This document shows positions 33,707-45,322 of a stretch of DNA of 64,000 bases, one piece after another. Within the stretch, counting starts at the first letter, position 1, and each line of letters begins with the position of its first letter. Made by a program: the position numbers and the translations under genes. Where the stretch lies: positions 13,278 to 77,277 of the forward strand of contig CAJFCJ010000067.1 of NCBI GenBank assembly GCA_904063045.1, written 5' to 3'. Source of the stretch: Dimorphilus gyrociliatus (lineage: Eukaryota; Annelida; Polychaeta; Dinophilidae). Below the pieces are notes generated by a model. That model saw only the letters and a list, made by a program, of their open reading frames with translations. It was not told the origin of the DNA and searched no databases.

Positions 33707-34136
33707 TGTACCCAATTATCAATATCTTTTCTGATATTTCTATCACTTTCTTTTTGATTTATCATCAATATCTGAACCATTATTAACAACATCATTCTCA
33801 GTATTTTGTGTTTAGTTATGTCTACTAACTTCTACTAATAGAAGGCTATTGTTGAAAGTTAAAAAATTCACTTTTTGAGAATAATCTAAGCTGTTCAGAC
33901 ACTGACTCTAAATTAGAATCAGAATAGAATAATTCTCATTTGAATTTAAATACTATTGATAAGTTCTTTTAAAAAAGCAGAGGAAGAAGCATTTCTGAAT
34001 TCTAAGGATGGTTGAAAATGGAACCAAGTTAATTTGGAGATGTTGAAAGAGGAAGAATTCTTAGCAAAAATTGCCTCAGAGCATGTCCCAACTGAGATCC
34101 AATAATAGAAAAAGAGAATGGCTTCAATTTTGTAGT
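33707..34136. other. Gene-free stretch
   Basis: No gene recognised. A short minus-strand frame near 33720-33795 could be the detached N-terminal part of the older MULE relic at 30118-30924, which the intact MULE would then have split. Confidence 0.3.
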
Positions 34137-34560
34137 ATAGTTTCTTTTATTAGATTTCCAACAAAGTGTTTAATTTGAAGTGGTTTATTTGGAATAGAAT
34201 ACTTAAGCAAGTAACAATATCAAGGTTCAATAGCAAAGTTGATAGGAGATTTCAAGTTAGTAAATTAGCATCCAATATTGAGGAGTAGAATGCTTGCTCC
34301 AGGGGAGGTTTTCTCCAGATCATCTTCTCAAGTGATCAGTTGGAGAGACGACAACCTTTTGAATAAAGCAGTGATGATATATATACTTTGAGGTTTGCCT
34401 CTTATGTCCAATCAATCATTTACAACTGCCAAATTGTCTAGTTTACATTTATCTTTAGTAACAGAATGTTACAAATTTGAACATTTAGGAAGGCTAATTG
34501 AATTATCCCTTGATCACACCTTGGATAAATTAATTAAATTGTAACTAGGCCACAATATAG
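34137..34560 (+). mobile_element. Old LTR, family D, degraded
   Basis: It follows LTR family D in order (ACTTAAGCAAGTAACAATAT, GTTTTCTCCAGATCATCTTC, ATTTATCTTTAGTAACAG) with many substitutions and indels and without clean ends. Confidence 0.75.
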
Positions 34561-34744
34561 AAAAACTATATCATTCTCAATTTTTTCTTTTCTTGGGCCA
34601 GATGATTGGATTTTAGTGGGTTAGTTACAAACATATGTCAATTGGTTTAAAATTTTTGCCTGCTTTGTGTTCAGTGTCACTAATCATTTTCTACTGTTAT
34701 TCACTATTCTTTATGCGGATTATAGCAAAAAAATTGTTTGGTTT

Positions 34745-34890
34745 TATCTAAACAAATCAAGTTAACATTTGGACTGTTGGTAGATCAAGGTATTGTTATT
34801 TTTATGATGGTTTCTGTTCTCTTTTGAGGAGTGGATTTGCGCATTATCCTGTTGCAGGCTAAAATCATTCCAATAAAAAAGCAATAGCAC
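34745..34890 (-). pseudogene. Tc1/mariner-like transposase scrap
   Basis: The minus strand reads LQQDNAQIHSSK, the (Q)QDNAPxH motif around the second Asp of Tc1/mariner transposases. It is too short to classify. Confidence 0.4.
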
Positions 34891-34902
34891 CTGGTGTGAT
34901 GT

Positions 34903-35537
34903 TGTACTGCTCTTGTTGGCAAAATCTATGCATTTGCAAGTTATAACAATACTGGTTCTACTCAAACCTTTAAACAAATGTTTAAATTAAAATGGTTTAT
35001 TCGCAATAATAATACTTAAGCAAGTAGCAATATGAGAGTTCGCTAGCAGAGTAGATAGTTCGTAAAAGCAGGTTGCCAAATTACCAAACTGTCTTCCAAT
35101 GTTGAGGAATAGATGGATGGTTCCAGTGGAGGTTGTTTCCAGATGATTTTCCCAGGTCCTTGGGTCCAGATGGAAGCTGCATGCCAAATGAGAATAGTGA
35201 GGATTTATATACTTTGAGGTTTGTCTCTGACATCCAATCATCACTTTACAGTTGCCGAAATGTGTAGTTCATATTTATCTTTAGTAACAAGATATAACAA
35301 GGTTGAACATTTAGGAAGGTTAATTGAATTATAACTTGGCCACACCCTAGGCAAGTTAATTAAATTATAACTTGGCCAAACCTTTATTGGTAATTAAAGA
35401 TGAGCCTTCAAGCTGACTAATCAGACTTATGTTTGGCCAATGTTATAGCATTTTCTTGCATAGGTTTTAAGATGTACATGTATATGTTGCATAAAATAAT
35501 AGAGTTCAAGCATGTAAAATATAACCAAAGTTGTACA
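34903..35537 (+). mobile_element. Solo LTR, family D
   Basis: Full length (635 bp), TGTACTGC to GTTGTACA. The flanking tetranucleotides are ATGT and GTGT, so the 4-bp duplication is imperfect or the ends were rearranged. Confidence 0.85.
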
Positions 35538-35837
35538 GTGTTGTTATCAATTATATCAATAAATATACCCTGAGTTCCACCACTCTCAGATGTATCAACA
35601 TCTCTCCTCATACCATAAGAGACGCATCTTTAAACTTTCTATTGAGAACCACCTATCTTCTTTTCTGAGGTCGTGCTAATAAATTCTACTTTTCCCCATC
35701 AGTAAATATATCTTTATCCCAGTTTTGGTAATTATGGTACTGATGGCAGTGGCTTATTCTTATATCTCCAGACATTTCAGGATTTTTAGCAACTGACTCT
35801 TGATTCAGACTTTTTTTGTATTGTTGTTTGAAAAGGG

Positions 35838-37360
35838 TTAGTCATTGAACAAATGTACATATTCATAAAAATCTTTATATACATTGGTCTCAAAAGCTTC
35901 TTCTCTTAAAGATGAAAAAATATGGGGTATTACTTGAAAAGGAAGAAAAGGAAGTGCCAATAAATTTCTCATCATATTTTTAAAGACTTTACTAGTTTTA
36001 TATTCAATTGCATATCCCAAATTCTAAAAACATCAAATTATTGAATAATTAAAATATATAATGTACAACTTTGGTTATATTCTACATGCTTGAACTCTAT
36101 TATTTTATGCAACTTATACATGTACATCTTAAAACCTATGTAAGAAAATGCTATAACATTGGCCAAACATAAGTCTGATTAGTCAGCTTGAAGGCTTATC
36201 TTTAATTACCAATAAAGGTTTGGCCAAGTTATAATTTAATTAACTTGCCTAGGGTTTGGCCAAGTTATAATTCAATTAACCTTCCTAAATGTTCAACCTT
36301 GTTACATCCTGTTACTAAAGATAAAAATGAACTACACATTTTGGCAACTGTAAAGTGATGATTGGATGTCAGAGACAAACCTCAAAGTATATAAATCCTC
36401 ACTATTCTCATTCTACCTAAGCACCTGGGAAGATAACCTGGAAACAACCTCCACTGGAACCATCCATCTACTCCTCAACATAGGAAGACAGTTTGGTAAT
36501 TTGGCAACCTGCTATTACAAAATATCTACTCTGCTATTGAACTCTCATATTGTTACTTGCTTAAGTATTATTATTGCGAATAAACCATTTTATTTTAAAC
36601 ATTTGTTTAAAAGGTTCGAGTAGAACCAGTATTGTTATAACTTGCAAATGCATAGATTTTGCCAGCAAGAGCAGTACAATAATATAATACATTACTTGGA
36701 TTTTTCTGAAAACCGCTTGTGTCCAATGGAAAACACATCCTTGAAATGGTATATTTGGATAAACAGATGATAAAGCAGTCCATAATCCCAACTCATAATC
36801 AGCAAAGAACTTTTTTGGTTTGGAATAATTTGTAATTGTTTGAATTTCCTAAGGAATATCATGAAATTTACAGGTTAAATGACATGTTTCTTAACTTACT
36901 CTTAATATTTGTTTATATGCTTTCTTCTTCTTTGATGTCATGAAAATAAAAGCCAAAGGAATCTGCTTTGTTTCTTCATCTTTTTTAATGAAAGAATGGA
37001 TGGAGAAAAGTTGAACAAATGGTTCTTTGACAACTTTGAATGTACATCCAAATACCAAACTTTGCTTTTGGATAAAAGGTCACACTGATGCTAAGAAGCA
37101 AATATGATTATTCTCTGATTTCAAAATGCAACATCTTTTTGCAAGAAATCTTCAGGAAGAAAATCAATATTAATTTCAAAAAAAGGATCATTTGATGTTA
37201 TAGGTCTTTTTTTCTGTCTGGTGATATTGGCTAATCTTCTCAAATTTTCCATATTTAGCAAACTATTCTCCTCAGCAGAACATTTCAATAAAATATCTTC
37301 AGCAATTTTTCTCCCTGATGACCTGACATCATTATTACAAATGCTTCTTAGTTCTCTTCC
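35838..37360 (-). pseudogene. MULE transposase relic split by an LTR
   Basis: 35838-36020 matches the start of the last transposase exon (LGYAIEYKT). 36690-36800 matches the preceding exon (LWTALSSVYPN, GCVFHWTQAV). 36900-37360 matches the exon before that (FLPEDFLQKD, KSKVWYLD) with stops and frame shifts. The family D LTR at 36062-36678 sits in what was the intron between the last two exons. It is diverged from the other MULE copies, so it is a separate lineage. Confidence 0.75.
36062..36678 (-). mobile_element. Solo LTR, family D, reverse orientation
   Basis: 617 bp from TGTACAAC to GCAGTACA. It is flanked by a perfect 4-bp duplication ATAA (36058-36061 and 36679-36682) and inserted in the intron of a MULE relic. 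Confidence 0.88.
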
Positions 37361-37364
37361 ACAA

Positions 37365-38445
37365 AAGGTCTGGGACTGGTGACAATGACTCTGTTACCTT
37401 CCTTTGTAAATGTTGGATAGTTTTGAAGAGGTATTGCTTCTTGATCAATTTCTAAGGTTTAGTATGTTGGTATCTGTAGTTCCTCTGGTTGAATTTCTGG
37501 AGCTGTGGTTTGGGCTTTTCTTTTTTCTAAATATTTCCAAAGAATTGTCCTGTTAACTTTGTGGCACTTTCTTTTATATGCAATTCATAAAATAAATGAA
37601 ATCCCAATAATAATTATTGTTGGAAAGGCAATGTTGATCAGCATTTTGGTTGGAGTTTTTAGCCATGATGAAAATAAGTGTTCTTGTGTTGACATGCTTG
37701 GGTGAATGCCAAGTTCATTAGCAAAATTGATATGCTTGTTATGCCTTGTTAATGTGTCTTGTATATATCCAAGAACTTGTTGGAATTGTTGATGTTTCTT
37801 GCCAATGTCATCTTTCATGCCTAACTGCAATAAATCTGTAAGCCTTGCAACTTCTATTTTTGGTTCTTCACTTTCATGGCTGATTTTTATTCTTATTGAT
37901 CTGGCAGCAGCTGTTTGAAATTTACAACCATCCTTTGTATAATAGATAAAAGTTTTGGTTTCAGATGAGTGTGGATTTTGGTTCCTTTCAGCATCCAGTG
38001 GATTCTTTTTTATTTTGAAAAGATACTGTGTTTGGTCACATTTCCCATATCTTATATCCTCTTTTGTTATGTGGTAATCATGGTGTAGGATTGGATCAAT
38101 TGAGAACAAAAGATCCTTATACTTGATGAGGAATTGTTTTGAACATAACCCATTTTTTGTTGTGATTTCAATATCACAAATTGCTTGAACTGCTTTTAGT
38201 TTTGTGCATGTGTTGAGTGTTGTTAGATCACCCAGCCAGGTGGTATGAGTTGCTTGTGTTGGATCCAGTATTGTTGGAAGTTGAGGTGCCAAAGGTGTAA
38301 GCAAAGCAATCATCTTATTTCTCATAATGAACTCTTTGCATAAAAGTTGAGATACTTGTTTGAATACAGTTTGTAGATTTTGGAAACTCTTGTCAATATT
38401 ATTAAGCAAGGCAGATGTTTTAACAGCATTTTCAATGCAAAACAT
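37365..38445 (-). pseudogene. Gypsy/errantivirus-type envelope-like gene, decayed
   Basis: The main frame (37585-38445) encodes the C-terminal part of an envelope-like protein: a heptad-like N-terminal helix, a cysteine-containing ectodomain stretch, and a hydrophobic membrane segment at its end (IIIIGISFIL). In the same frame a basic cytoplasmic tail continues to about 37365 past a TGA and a TAA. The N-terminal part, with signal peptide, is missing: the frame begins right after the integrase remnant at 38446. A fragment of a related gene lies at 6213-6480. It is a retroelement relic, not functional as it stands. Confidence 0.65.
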
Positions 38446-39180
38446 TTCTATTCTTTAATCCAAATAATATTTCATGTGCAGTTTTACCAGTGCTTCCAGC
38501 TGGAATTTGGTTTAAACATGTCTGGATTATTGGTAATTGTCTTGTCCAATCTGTCAATTGTTCCAGAACTACATGTTTATGTAGTGCTTTCTGAATTTCC
38601 AAATTCTTTCTTTCTACCATTCCATTACTTTGGCTATGAAATGCTGTTGTTTTAATTTGTCTTATTCCCATTAATGTTACCTCTTTTGTAAATATTTCTC
38701 CAAGAAAATTTCATCCTTGTTCTGTGAGAATTTCTTCTGGAATACCAAATATTGGGAAATAATTAGTTAAAGTTGATAGAGGAATTACAAGTAGTGGTTG
38801 ACAGCCATTTAGATACCATACTAGATCTTCTTTCACAAACATATCTTTGATATAATTTTTATATTCATCCAATGACTTGTCATCAATGTTTTCTCCTTCC
38901 AATTTGTCTACCACTTTCATTAATGGAGTATCCAGTAGTTGTTCTTTATAAAAGTTTATTTCAACTGGTGCAACTTTTAGTTTCATTATTTGAGTTTGAT
39001 GTTCTTTAACTTCTTCATCAAAATCACCATCTAAATTATCATCCAAACAATCATCTAATTCTTTTAAATCTTCTGTGTCAATATAGAAGCATTTAAGCAT
39101 ATCTTTTCTTTCTGCTAATTGGGGAACTGTATTGCCATTTTGTTTTACTTCATTTAACCTTTCCTTGAGTAAATTTCAAA
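38446..39180 (-). pseudogene. Integrase remnant and linker of the same Gypsy element
   Basis: 38711-39100 is the acidic linker between RNase H and integrase (ends GCQPLLVIP). It is joined directly to FPIFGIPEEILTEQG from the middle of the integrase core, so the zinc-binding HHCC part and first catalytic Asp are deleted and the second Asp context reads TEQG. 38432-38671 gives the third catalytic region (HSQSNGMVERKN). Frame breaks occur near 38690 and 39175. Confidence 0.75.
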
Positions 39181-40396
39181 AATCAATTACATCATCAGTT
39201 TCTCCAATTCTTGATATCCAGTCTGTTCTATTAGTTCTTCCTGGTATGTAAATTATTTCAAAATCCATATCCATAAGTGCCATAACCCATTTAACAGTAT
39301 TGAGTTTAGTTTGTTTTGTACAAATGTTTGTACTAAATTTTGGTGATCAGTATAGAGAAAAAATTTCTTATACTGCAAATAATGGGAGAATTTTTGTACT
39401 GCCCAATACACAGCAAAAGCTTCTTTTTGGTAAGCTGCATATCTTAGTTGTGTGTTAATTAAGAGTTTTGACACAAAAGAGATTGGTTTTCTCATTTTCT
39501 TTCCATCTTCATCCCATTCTTGTTCCAGAACTGCACCAACTGCATAATTGGATGCATCTGTTGTCAGATAGAATGGTTTACTAAAATCTGGTAGTTGAAG
39601 TATGGGTGGTTCTGTCATTGATTTCTTTAGTGTTTCATGAGCTTCTTCTGCTTCTCTATTCCATTTTAGTTTTTTAGTCTTTTGATGTAGTTTTAGTAAT
39701 TCTCTCAAGGGTTTTGTAATTTTTGCAAAGTCCTTGACAAATCTTCTATAATAACCACAAAATGCTACAAAACTTGATAAAGTATTTGCAAACATTGGTA
39801 ACTCAGCTTCTTTTATTGTTTGAATCTTTTCTGGATCAGTCCAATAGCATTTTGTGTAATTCGATGACCAAGAAATTGTATTGATTCTTGTAGAAATGCA
39901 CATTTGCTTAACTTAATTCTGAAATTTTTTTCCTTGATTCTTTCCATTAATTTTTCAAGGGCAATGAAATGTTCTTCCAATGTAAAAACAATAATATCAT
40001 CCATATAATTAATACAAAATTCTTCCAATCCATTTATAACAAAGTTTGCCATAATATAACTGAAGTGTGATGGTTCATTTGCCAAACCAAAAGGCATTCT
40101 ATTAAATTTAAATAGACCAAATGGTGTAATAAAAGCAGTTTTCTCTTTATCTTCTTCTTTAATGGGAATGTGGTGAAATGCACTTGTCAAAACCAAAATG
40201 GAAAATGATTTATGTCCCCCTCCAAGTGTCTCAAATAAATCTTCTTGGTGTGGGATTGGATAACAATTCTTTTTTGAATGCTTGTTAAGTTTTCAGTAAT
40301 CCACACACATTCTCAATGTTCCTTCTTTCTTTTTAACAAAAACAATTGGTGAGGCCCATTGACTTTTACTTGCTCTAATCAATCCATTTTCCAATA
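39181..40396 (-). pseudogene. Reverse transcriptase-RNase H remnant of the same Gypsy element
   Basis: 39253-39903 covers RT thumb and RNase H (TTDAS, YTDHQ). 39813-40196 covers RT fingers and palm with YMDD. Upstream codons to 40396 keep the DYRKLN-like region with one stop. Frame shifts lie near 39840 and 39300. It is similar to but clearly diverged from 9555-13802 and truncated at 40396, where an LTR fragment begins. Confidence 0.85.
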
Positions 40397-40518
40397 GTCC
40401 ATAAACAACAAAACACCAGTATTTCGTCCAAAGGTTATGTATTGAGTAAATGAGTTTCTGGTTCTAAACAAGCAAGTTTAAACAACCAGCTAATGGTTAA
40501 AGAACTGAACTGACAAGA
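40397..40518 (-). mobile_element. LTR family B internal fragment
   Basis: About 120 bp (ACACCAGTATTTCGTCC to GAACTGAACTGACAAG) match internal LTR family B sequence. It separates the RT remnant from the metalloprotease gene. Confidence 0.7.
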
Positions 40519-43004
40519 AGAGAAATTGAAGGAAAATTTGAATGTGATGGTCTAGAAATATTAATTGCTCCTAAAACTGATGGCGAAGAGAATGAACACA
40601 TCATTGATATTCCCTCACCATCTGAAAGATCATCAGACTTTCAACCTTCCGCTTTTAGGTTTGAATTGCTTAGAGAAGACATGAAAAGAGCTGTGTCAAA
40701 GCCCCATTATCATGTTGAAGCAGTAAACATTGTAGACTATACTGTAATGGAATATTTTCTTCAGTTGTCAATCACCAGCGGTCAAGATGAAACAGTTGTA
40801 GCTATCAGATACCAGTTTATGCATATAATGAATGGAATTGATATTGTATATAGGAGAATCAATGATCCAAGATATATGATATCTATATTTCTAAAAAAAT
40901 TCACGATTATAAGGCAAAAAGCAGGCTGTCCGTTTACTGATGAACCAGCTCCTTTGAATATGGCTGATCACAATGGTAGAAAAGTCATCAATGCGGCAGA
41001 GTCATTGAAAAAGATATCTGAGTGGATTGGCGACTCTGCCAATAAGGGCGGAGCTGATTGGAGGGTTTGGGATCATACTTTTGTATGGACAAAAAAAGAT
41101 ATCTGTCATTATGGCCAATACGGTACAATTGGAATGGCTCCTGTGGGGAGGATCTGCTCAAAGGATGCAGTCTCAATCAATGAATGTAACGGCATGACCT
41201 CTTGGAAAGTTGCGGTACATGAACTTGGACACAATCTTGGATCTTTGCACGATGGGTCAGGAACCAGTTATAGTTGTTCATCAAGTAATCAAAATATCAT
41301 GACACCTACCATTTCCAATTATGATTTTACGGAGCTCAAGAATGCTTTTGTATTTAGCCAGTGCTCAATTGATGCAATCTACAATACTATAATAGGGGGT
41401 GGTCCAAATGGATATCTCAGAGTATGCCTGATGAACAAAGTATGTGGCCATGAGGCATTAAACCAAAATGCAATTACTGACGATGATTGTACTTTGTTGT
41501 ATTGTAATTGTAGGAATTTCTGGTTCGTCACAACTGTAATTGTCCTTTCCAATCATTTACCAACTTGCCAAAGTACTGGTCCAAATAGAACCTTTAAAGT
41601 TCATCCACAAATAGTCTAACAAAGGCAATTTCGGTAGAAATTGATTAACAAAACACCAGTATTTTGTCCAAAGAATATATATTGAGTAAAATGAGCTTCT
41701 AGTTCTAAACAAGCTAGTTTAAACAACTAGCTGACGGTTAGAAAACTGAACTATCAACTGTTAATTTCATAGGGTTTATATACTCTTTTAAGGGTTGATA
41801 GTTCACAAATTTCAATGTTCACAAAAACAAAAGTAACATTTGAAGACAAAGAAAAGTTCTAAATATGGTCATGTTTTTATTGTTTTCCACTTCTAAATAA
41901 TAGTTGAATTTCGAAGGTTGGAGAGTTGCATAAGATGTAACAATTTTAGTAGGACAAGTCCAACAATCAAGAAAACATGTAGATTGTATATTTGACCGTT
42001 TTTATATTCTACCTTAATAATGATATTGAATTGATTGAGTTAGTAAATTTATCATCAGCATATAAGGAGGAAGTATATCTGATTAATGCATGTTAAAAAG
42101 AACAGTATTGTGTATACAATACTGTTGAATAGTGAATATAATCTAAACTTAGAATTTAAGCATAATTGATAATTAATTGAACTAGTTTTAGTTGGAAATC
42201 ATAAATGTATGGATTAATAAATTGTTATATTAATGCTAGGTTGCAAATAGCAAATATTCTTTATATAATTCAATAGGTTTTATTACTGCATAATGTGTAT
42301 GCACTGCCCTATGCGAAACTAGGTCACTACTGCTTATCTTTATCAGTGCTATCTGCATAGTACAATACTCGTTCAATACTACTTCTCTATTGTAGATTAT
42401 AGCTGACGAATGTATGTGTACAATGATAAGCTTCCTGGAATTAAATATTCATTAACAGAGCAGTGTGGGCTGATACATGGTAATGGAGCTCTGCAGTATG
42501 AATCCTGCCATTCATCGCGGAATGTTTGTCAACATCTGATATGTAAAGGGGGAAATTTCTTGTTCTGATATAATTACAGAAATGCCAAGCATTTATTTCA
42601 GTACTCTGGAAACGTCATATTGTAGAGAATGTAGCAGAAAGGGTTTGACAAAGGCCAATGATCAAGCAAAAACCCATTCAAATTCCCTTTGTGATCCAAA
42701 TCCATGCAAGAATAACGGATTATGTCGTCAATACGGTAGATCTGCTTATATGTGCGAATGTCCAGTAGGACATGGAGGGCAGAACTGCGACAAAGCCGAG
42801 CATGACGGTATACCATTTCAGGAGACGCCAAGTTCACCTGACTCTCCAAATGAACCACAACGTGTTGACGAAAACATTAGAGTAGTTGTTTATGGTTCAA
42901 ACGGTGAAGATGAGGTCAATTGCATTACTGGACCACCTAAATATGGAAGCTTTTTTTGCGATAGATTCAAACTTGTTTGCTGTTATTCTTGCAAAAATGT
43001 TTAA
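40519..43004 (+). pseudogene. ADAM/ADAMTS-like metalloprotease with EGF domain, interrupted by solo LTR
   Basis: The frame is open from about 40519 to the LTR at 41488. It starts in a propeptide-like segment (GKFECDGLEILIAP), enters a reprolysin domain (YHVEAVNIVDYTV) and has the zinc site HELGHNLGSLHDG, about 190 residues later. It ends in the Cys-rich region. The frame resumes in register at 42428 with LPGIKYS, EQCGLIHG and VCQHLICKGG, matching the cysteine-rich region after the ADAMTS catalytic domain. A stop near 42565 can be avoided by a 37-nt GT-AG intron. 42582-43004 then encodes an EGF module (CDPNPCKNNGLC, YMCECPVGHGGQNC) and a short tail. Upstream exons were lost where the LTR B fragment lies. 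Normally such enzymes are secreted zinc proteases. Confidence 0.8.
41488..42422 (-). mobile_element. Solo LTR family A (935 bp) with 5-bp target duplication
   Basis: TGTACTTTG to TGTGTACA, flanked by ATGAT on both sides (41483-41487 and 42423-42427). It is nearly identical to the LTR at 13734-14668. It disrupts the metalloprotease frame. Confidence 0.95.
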
Positions 43005-43301
43005 ATTGAAAGAATACAAAAAACATAATTTTATTGAGCATAGAATTGAGTTTGTAGATATTTCAATGTAATGACGTAAAAGAAGAGCATTAGCTTTGCG
43101 TTGACTATTTTTATCAGTATTTTAATTTTAGTTCGGTAATGAGGAATATATCTGTAGCCTTAAGAGTTGTAAAAATTGTCAATATCCCCTGACCTATGAA
43201 AATCAACAGAGCGAGTGAGTGAGAGAGAGAAAGATAAAGTGTTTAGAGATAAATATCTTTCTTCCTGAAGATAGCTTGGATAACTTGATATTCTCAAACA
43301 C

Positions 43302-43866
43302 TTGATTTCTTCTCTAAAAATAGCAGTCATTCAGATATTCATTCAAATTTTGAATGTATTACATTGTGGCAATGAAGCAAGATTAGCTATTTCCAAATTG
43401 AATGGAACGTACAACGCCAAAAAATTTTGCAGAATTTACACTACTCATTATAATTGCCTCAAGTCTACCAATAATCATCCCCGTTGCAAAGTGCTCAATT
43501 CAAAGAAAATGGAAAGTTACCGGAAAAAATATTGCAGCACTGGTAAAATTCTGCAAAAATATACAAATTGTAATTATTAAACAAATGCTGTTTTGAACAA
43601 TCTTTTCAGAATGTCAATGTGAATTGGCTGCTTGTAATAATAAAAAAAATGGCTATTGTTCTACTTGGTATTGTCAAAGAAATGCTTTCATTCAATGTAA
43701 AATCTACAGTTCTCACATAATTGAACAATATCCAAACTTGATTAGATCGTGTAAGTGTAAAAGTGGATTATTTTTGAAATATTCTTCTTACGGAAGAAGA
43801 GAGATCAATCATTTAAAGTTTTTTTCATTTTTCTATTCCAACAAGGTCCCGGATCTGGCGGTATAA
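43302..43866 (+). CDS. Cysteine-rich exons of an unrecognised secreted protein
   Basis: A first exon-like frame ends YCSTG at a donor near 43541. After an intron of ~67 nt (acceptor CTTTTCAG near 43609) the frame continues ECQCELAACNN, GYCSTWYC and RSCKCKSG to about 43866. Ten or more cysteines with short spacings suggest a disulfide-rich extracellular module. I do not recognise the family. It could be the 3' part of the metalloprotease gene upstream, as the strand and spacing fit, or a separate gene. No start Met is evident. Confidence 0.35.
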
Positions 43867-44034
43867 GAAAAAGTAACTGCCAATGCAAGTATCAATGCTC
43901 TCCATTATACCTCTTTCCTTAAGTAATTCACTGTTTTTTTTTAAACATATTTAAAAACGCTTTCATCTATAAATAACAATAAAAATGTTCTTGAAAATCT
44001 AGACTTTCGTTTATAAATATTGTATTTAGGCTTT

Positions 44035-44268
44035 TCACCGTAGAATCACTTTGTCAATAAATGAAAGAGAAGATTGAATGACTGATTCAACCTGCTGCAG
44101 AAATGACTGGATGGTTTTGCAGTAAAAACACTTTATAAAGAGGGGTTTCCGATTCTTGATCAACTCATAGGCATCTACTATAGAAGTATTCTCCTCTGTA
44201 ATACCCACTTTCTCTAAAAGTTGTTTGTTTATACCGAAATCTTTAGACAAAGAATTATAACTAATCAA
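44035..44268 (-). CDS. Unrecognised short frame
   Basis: 77 codons with a helical, mixed-charge composition (FGINKQLLEKVGITEEN) and two cysteines. No domain recognised and no repeat relation seen. It may be an exon. Confidence 0.2.
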   Translation of the reverse strand: MISYNSLSKDFGINKQLLEKVGITEENTSIVDAYELIKNRKPLFIKCFYCKTIQSFLQQVESVIQSSLSFIDKVILR

Positions 44269-45125
44269 TAAATTAACAAAATGGATCCAGGTATGAGTTA
44301 GGGTTAGGGTAAAGTCATAAAATTGTGATCATTTGTAACTAATCTTGCAGTCGTACTGCTTTTAGTAAATGTAATAGACTTGATAACCCTAACACTATTT
44401 AGTAGATGGTTTTTAGATAGAAGGATTTTCTAACCCTGAATTAAATCTTGTCAAACCTTAGTTTGCAAAATCATTGCAATCGATGATCTTTCCTTGATTT
44501 GGGAAAATTTTAAAACAGGTAAAATTAATGCAAACCAGCTTCTGCAGCTTTGCTCAGAATTATATTATTGAAAATAATTGACAATACCTTGATATCAAAA
44601 AACTTTACTTGAAAACACTGGTCATTTAATTGTAAAACTTGAAAAAAGTTTGTCTTTGTTTTAAAGTTGTTTACAAATAATCAATACACAATTTATATGG
44701 TAAACCTAAAGTTGCATATATAAAAAGTTTTCTATTAACTTGTTTTTCAATATAGATTTACATTTAAATGAAATTTATTTTTATTTATGTTTTCTTTTAG
44801 TTCAAGGATATTTACTTTTAGTTTATAGACATTTTCTTTCACTGTATGGATGTTTTCATTCACTCCATAAGGAAATATAATTCCTAAGAAAATAAGTTAA
44901 TAGGAAAAGTTAAGTGATTTTTTTTGTGAATATTTCATTTATTAAGTATATGTTTAACATATTCTTTTACCAAAGGTTTACTTTTTCAACATATATTTAT
45001 ATTTAAATGAAATTTATTTTAATGGACGTTTTCTTTCAGTTTATGGACATTTTCTTTCATGGATGTTTTCTGTAGACCCCGAGTGGACCATACCTTGTAA
45101 CTGCTACTGATACTACAAAATGTTT
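44269..45125. other. Gene-free stretch with TTAGGG and MULE-end-like motifs
   Basis: GTTAGGGTTAGGG lies near 44297. A ~100-bp direct repeat (44750-44860 and 44988-45080) contains TGGACGTTTTCTTTCAG-like and GGACATTTTCTTTCA-like words, diverged from the MULE iteron. No gene. Confidence 0.5.
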
Positions 45126-45322
45126 GTATGAATTGGAAATATTGGCAGACAAAAGAAAATTTTATCATGCTAGCAGACTCAGACTAGCAAATAAACATAA
45201 TTTTAAAGCTGGAATTTGGTGGAAAGTTAGATGTATAAAATAAGCTTTGAAAGCATTGAGAATTATCGTTCAAGAATGTATAGTTCATGTTATTTTAATG
45301 ATATAAAGTTGCTAAGACGTTA

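Noticed and set aside
30910-33720. Target-site duplication AATTAT around the intact MULE
   Set aside because: The matching words lie at different distances from the two ends and are AT-rich, so chance cannot be excluded.
43190-43250. GA-rich run near 43200 and at 46700
   Set aside because: Short simple repeats without further structure.
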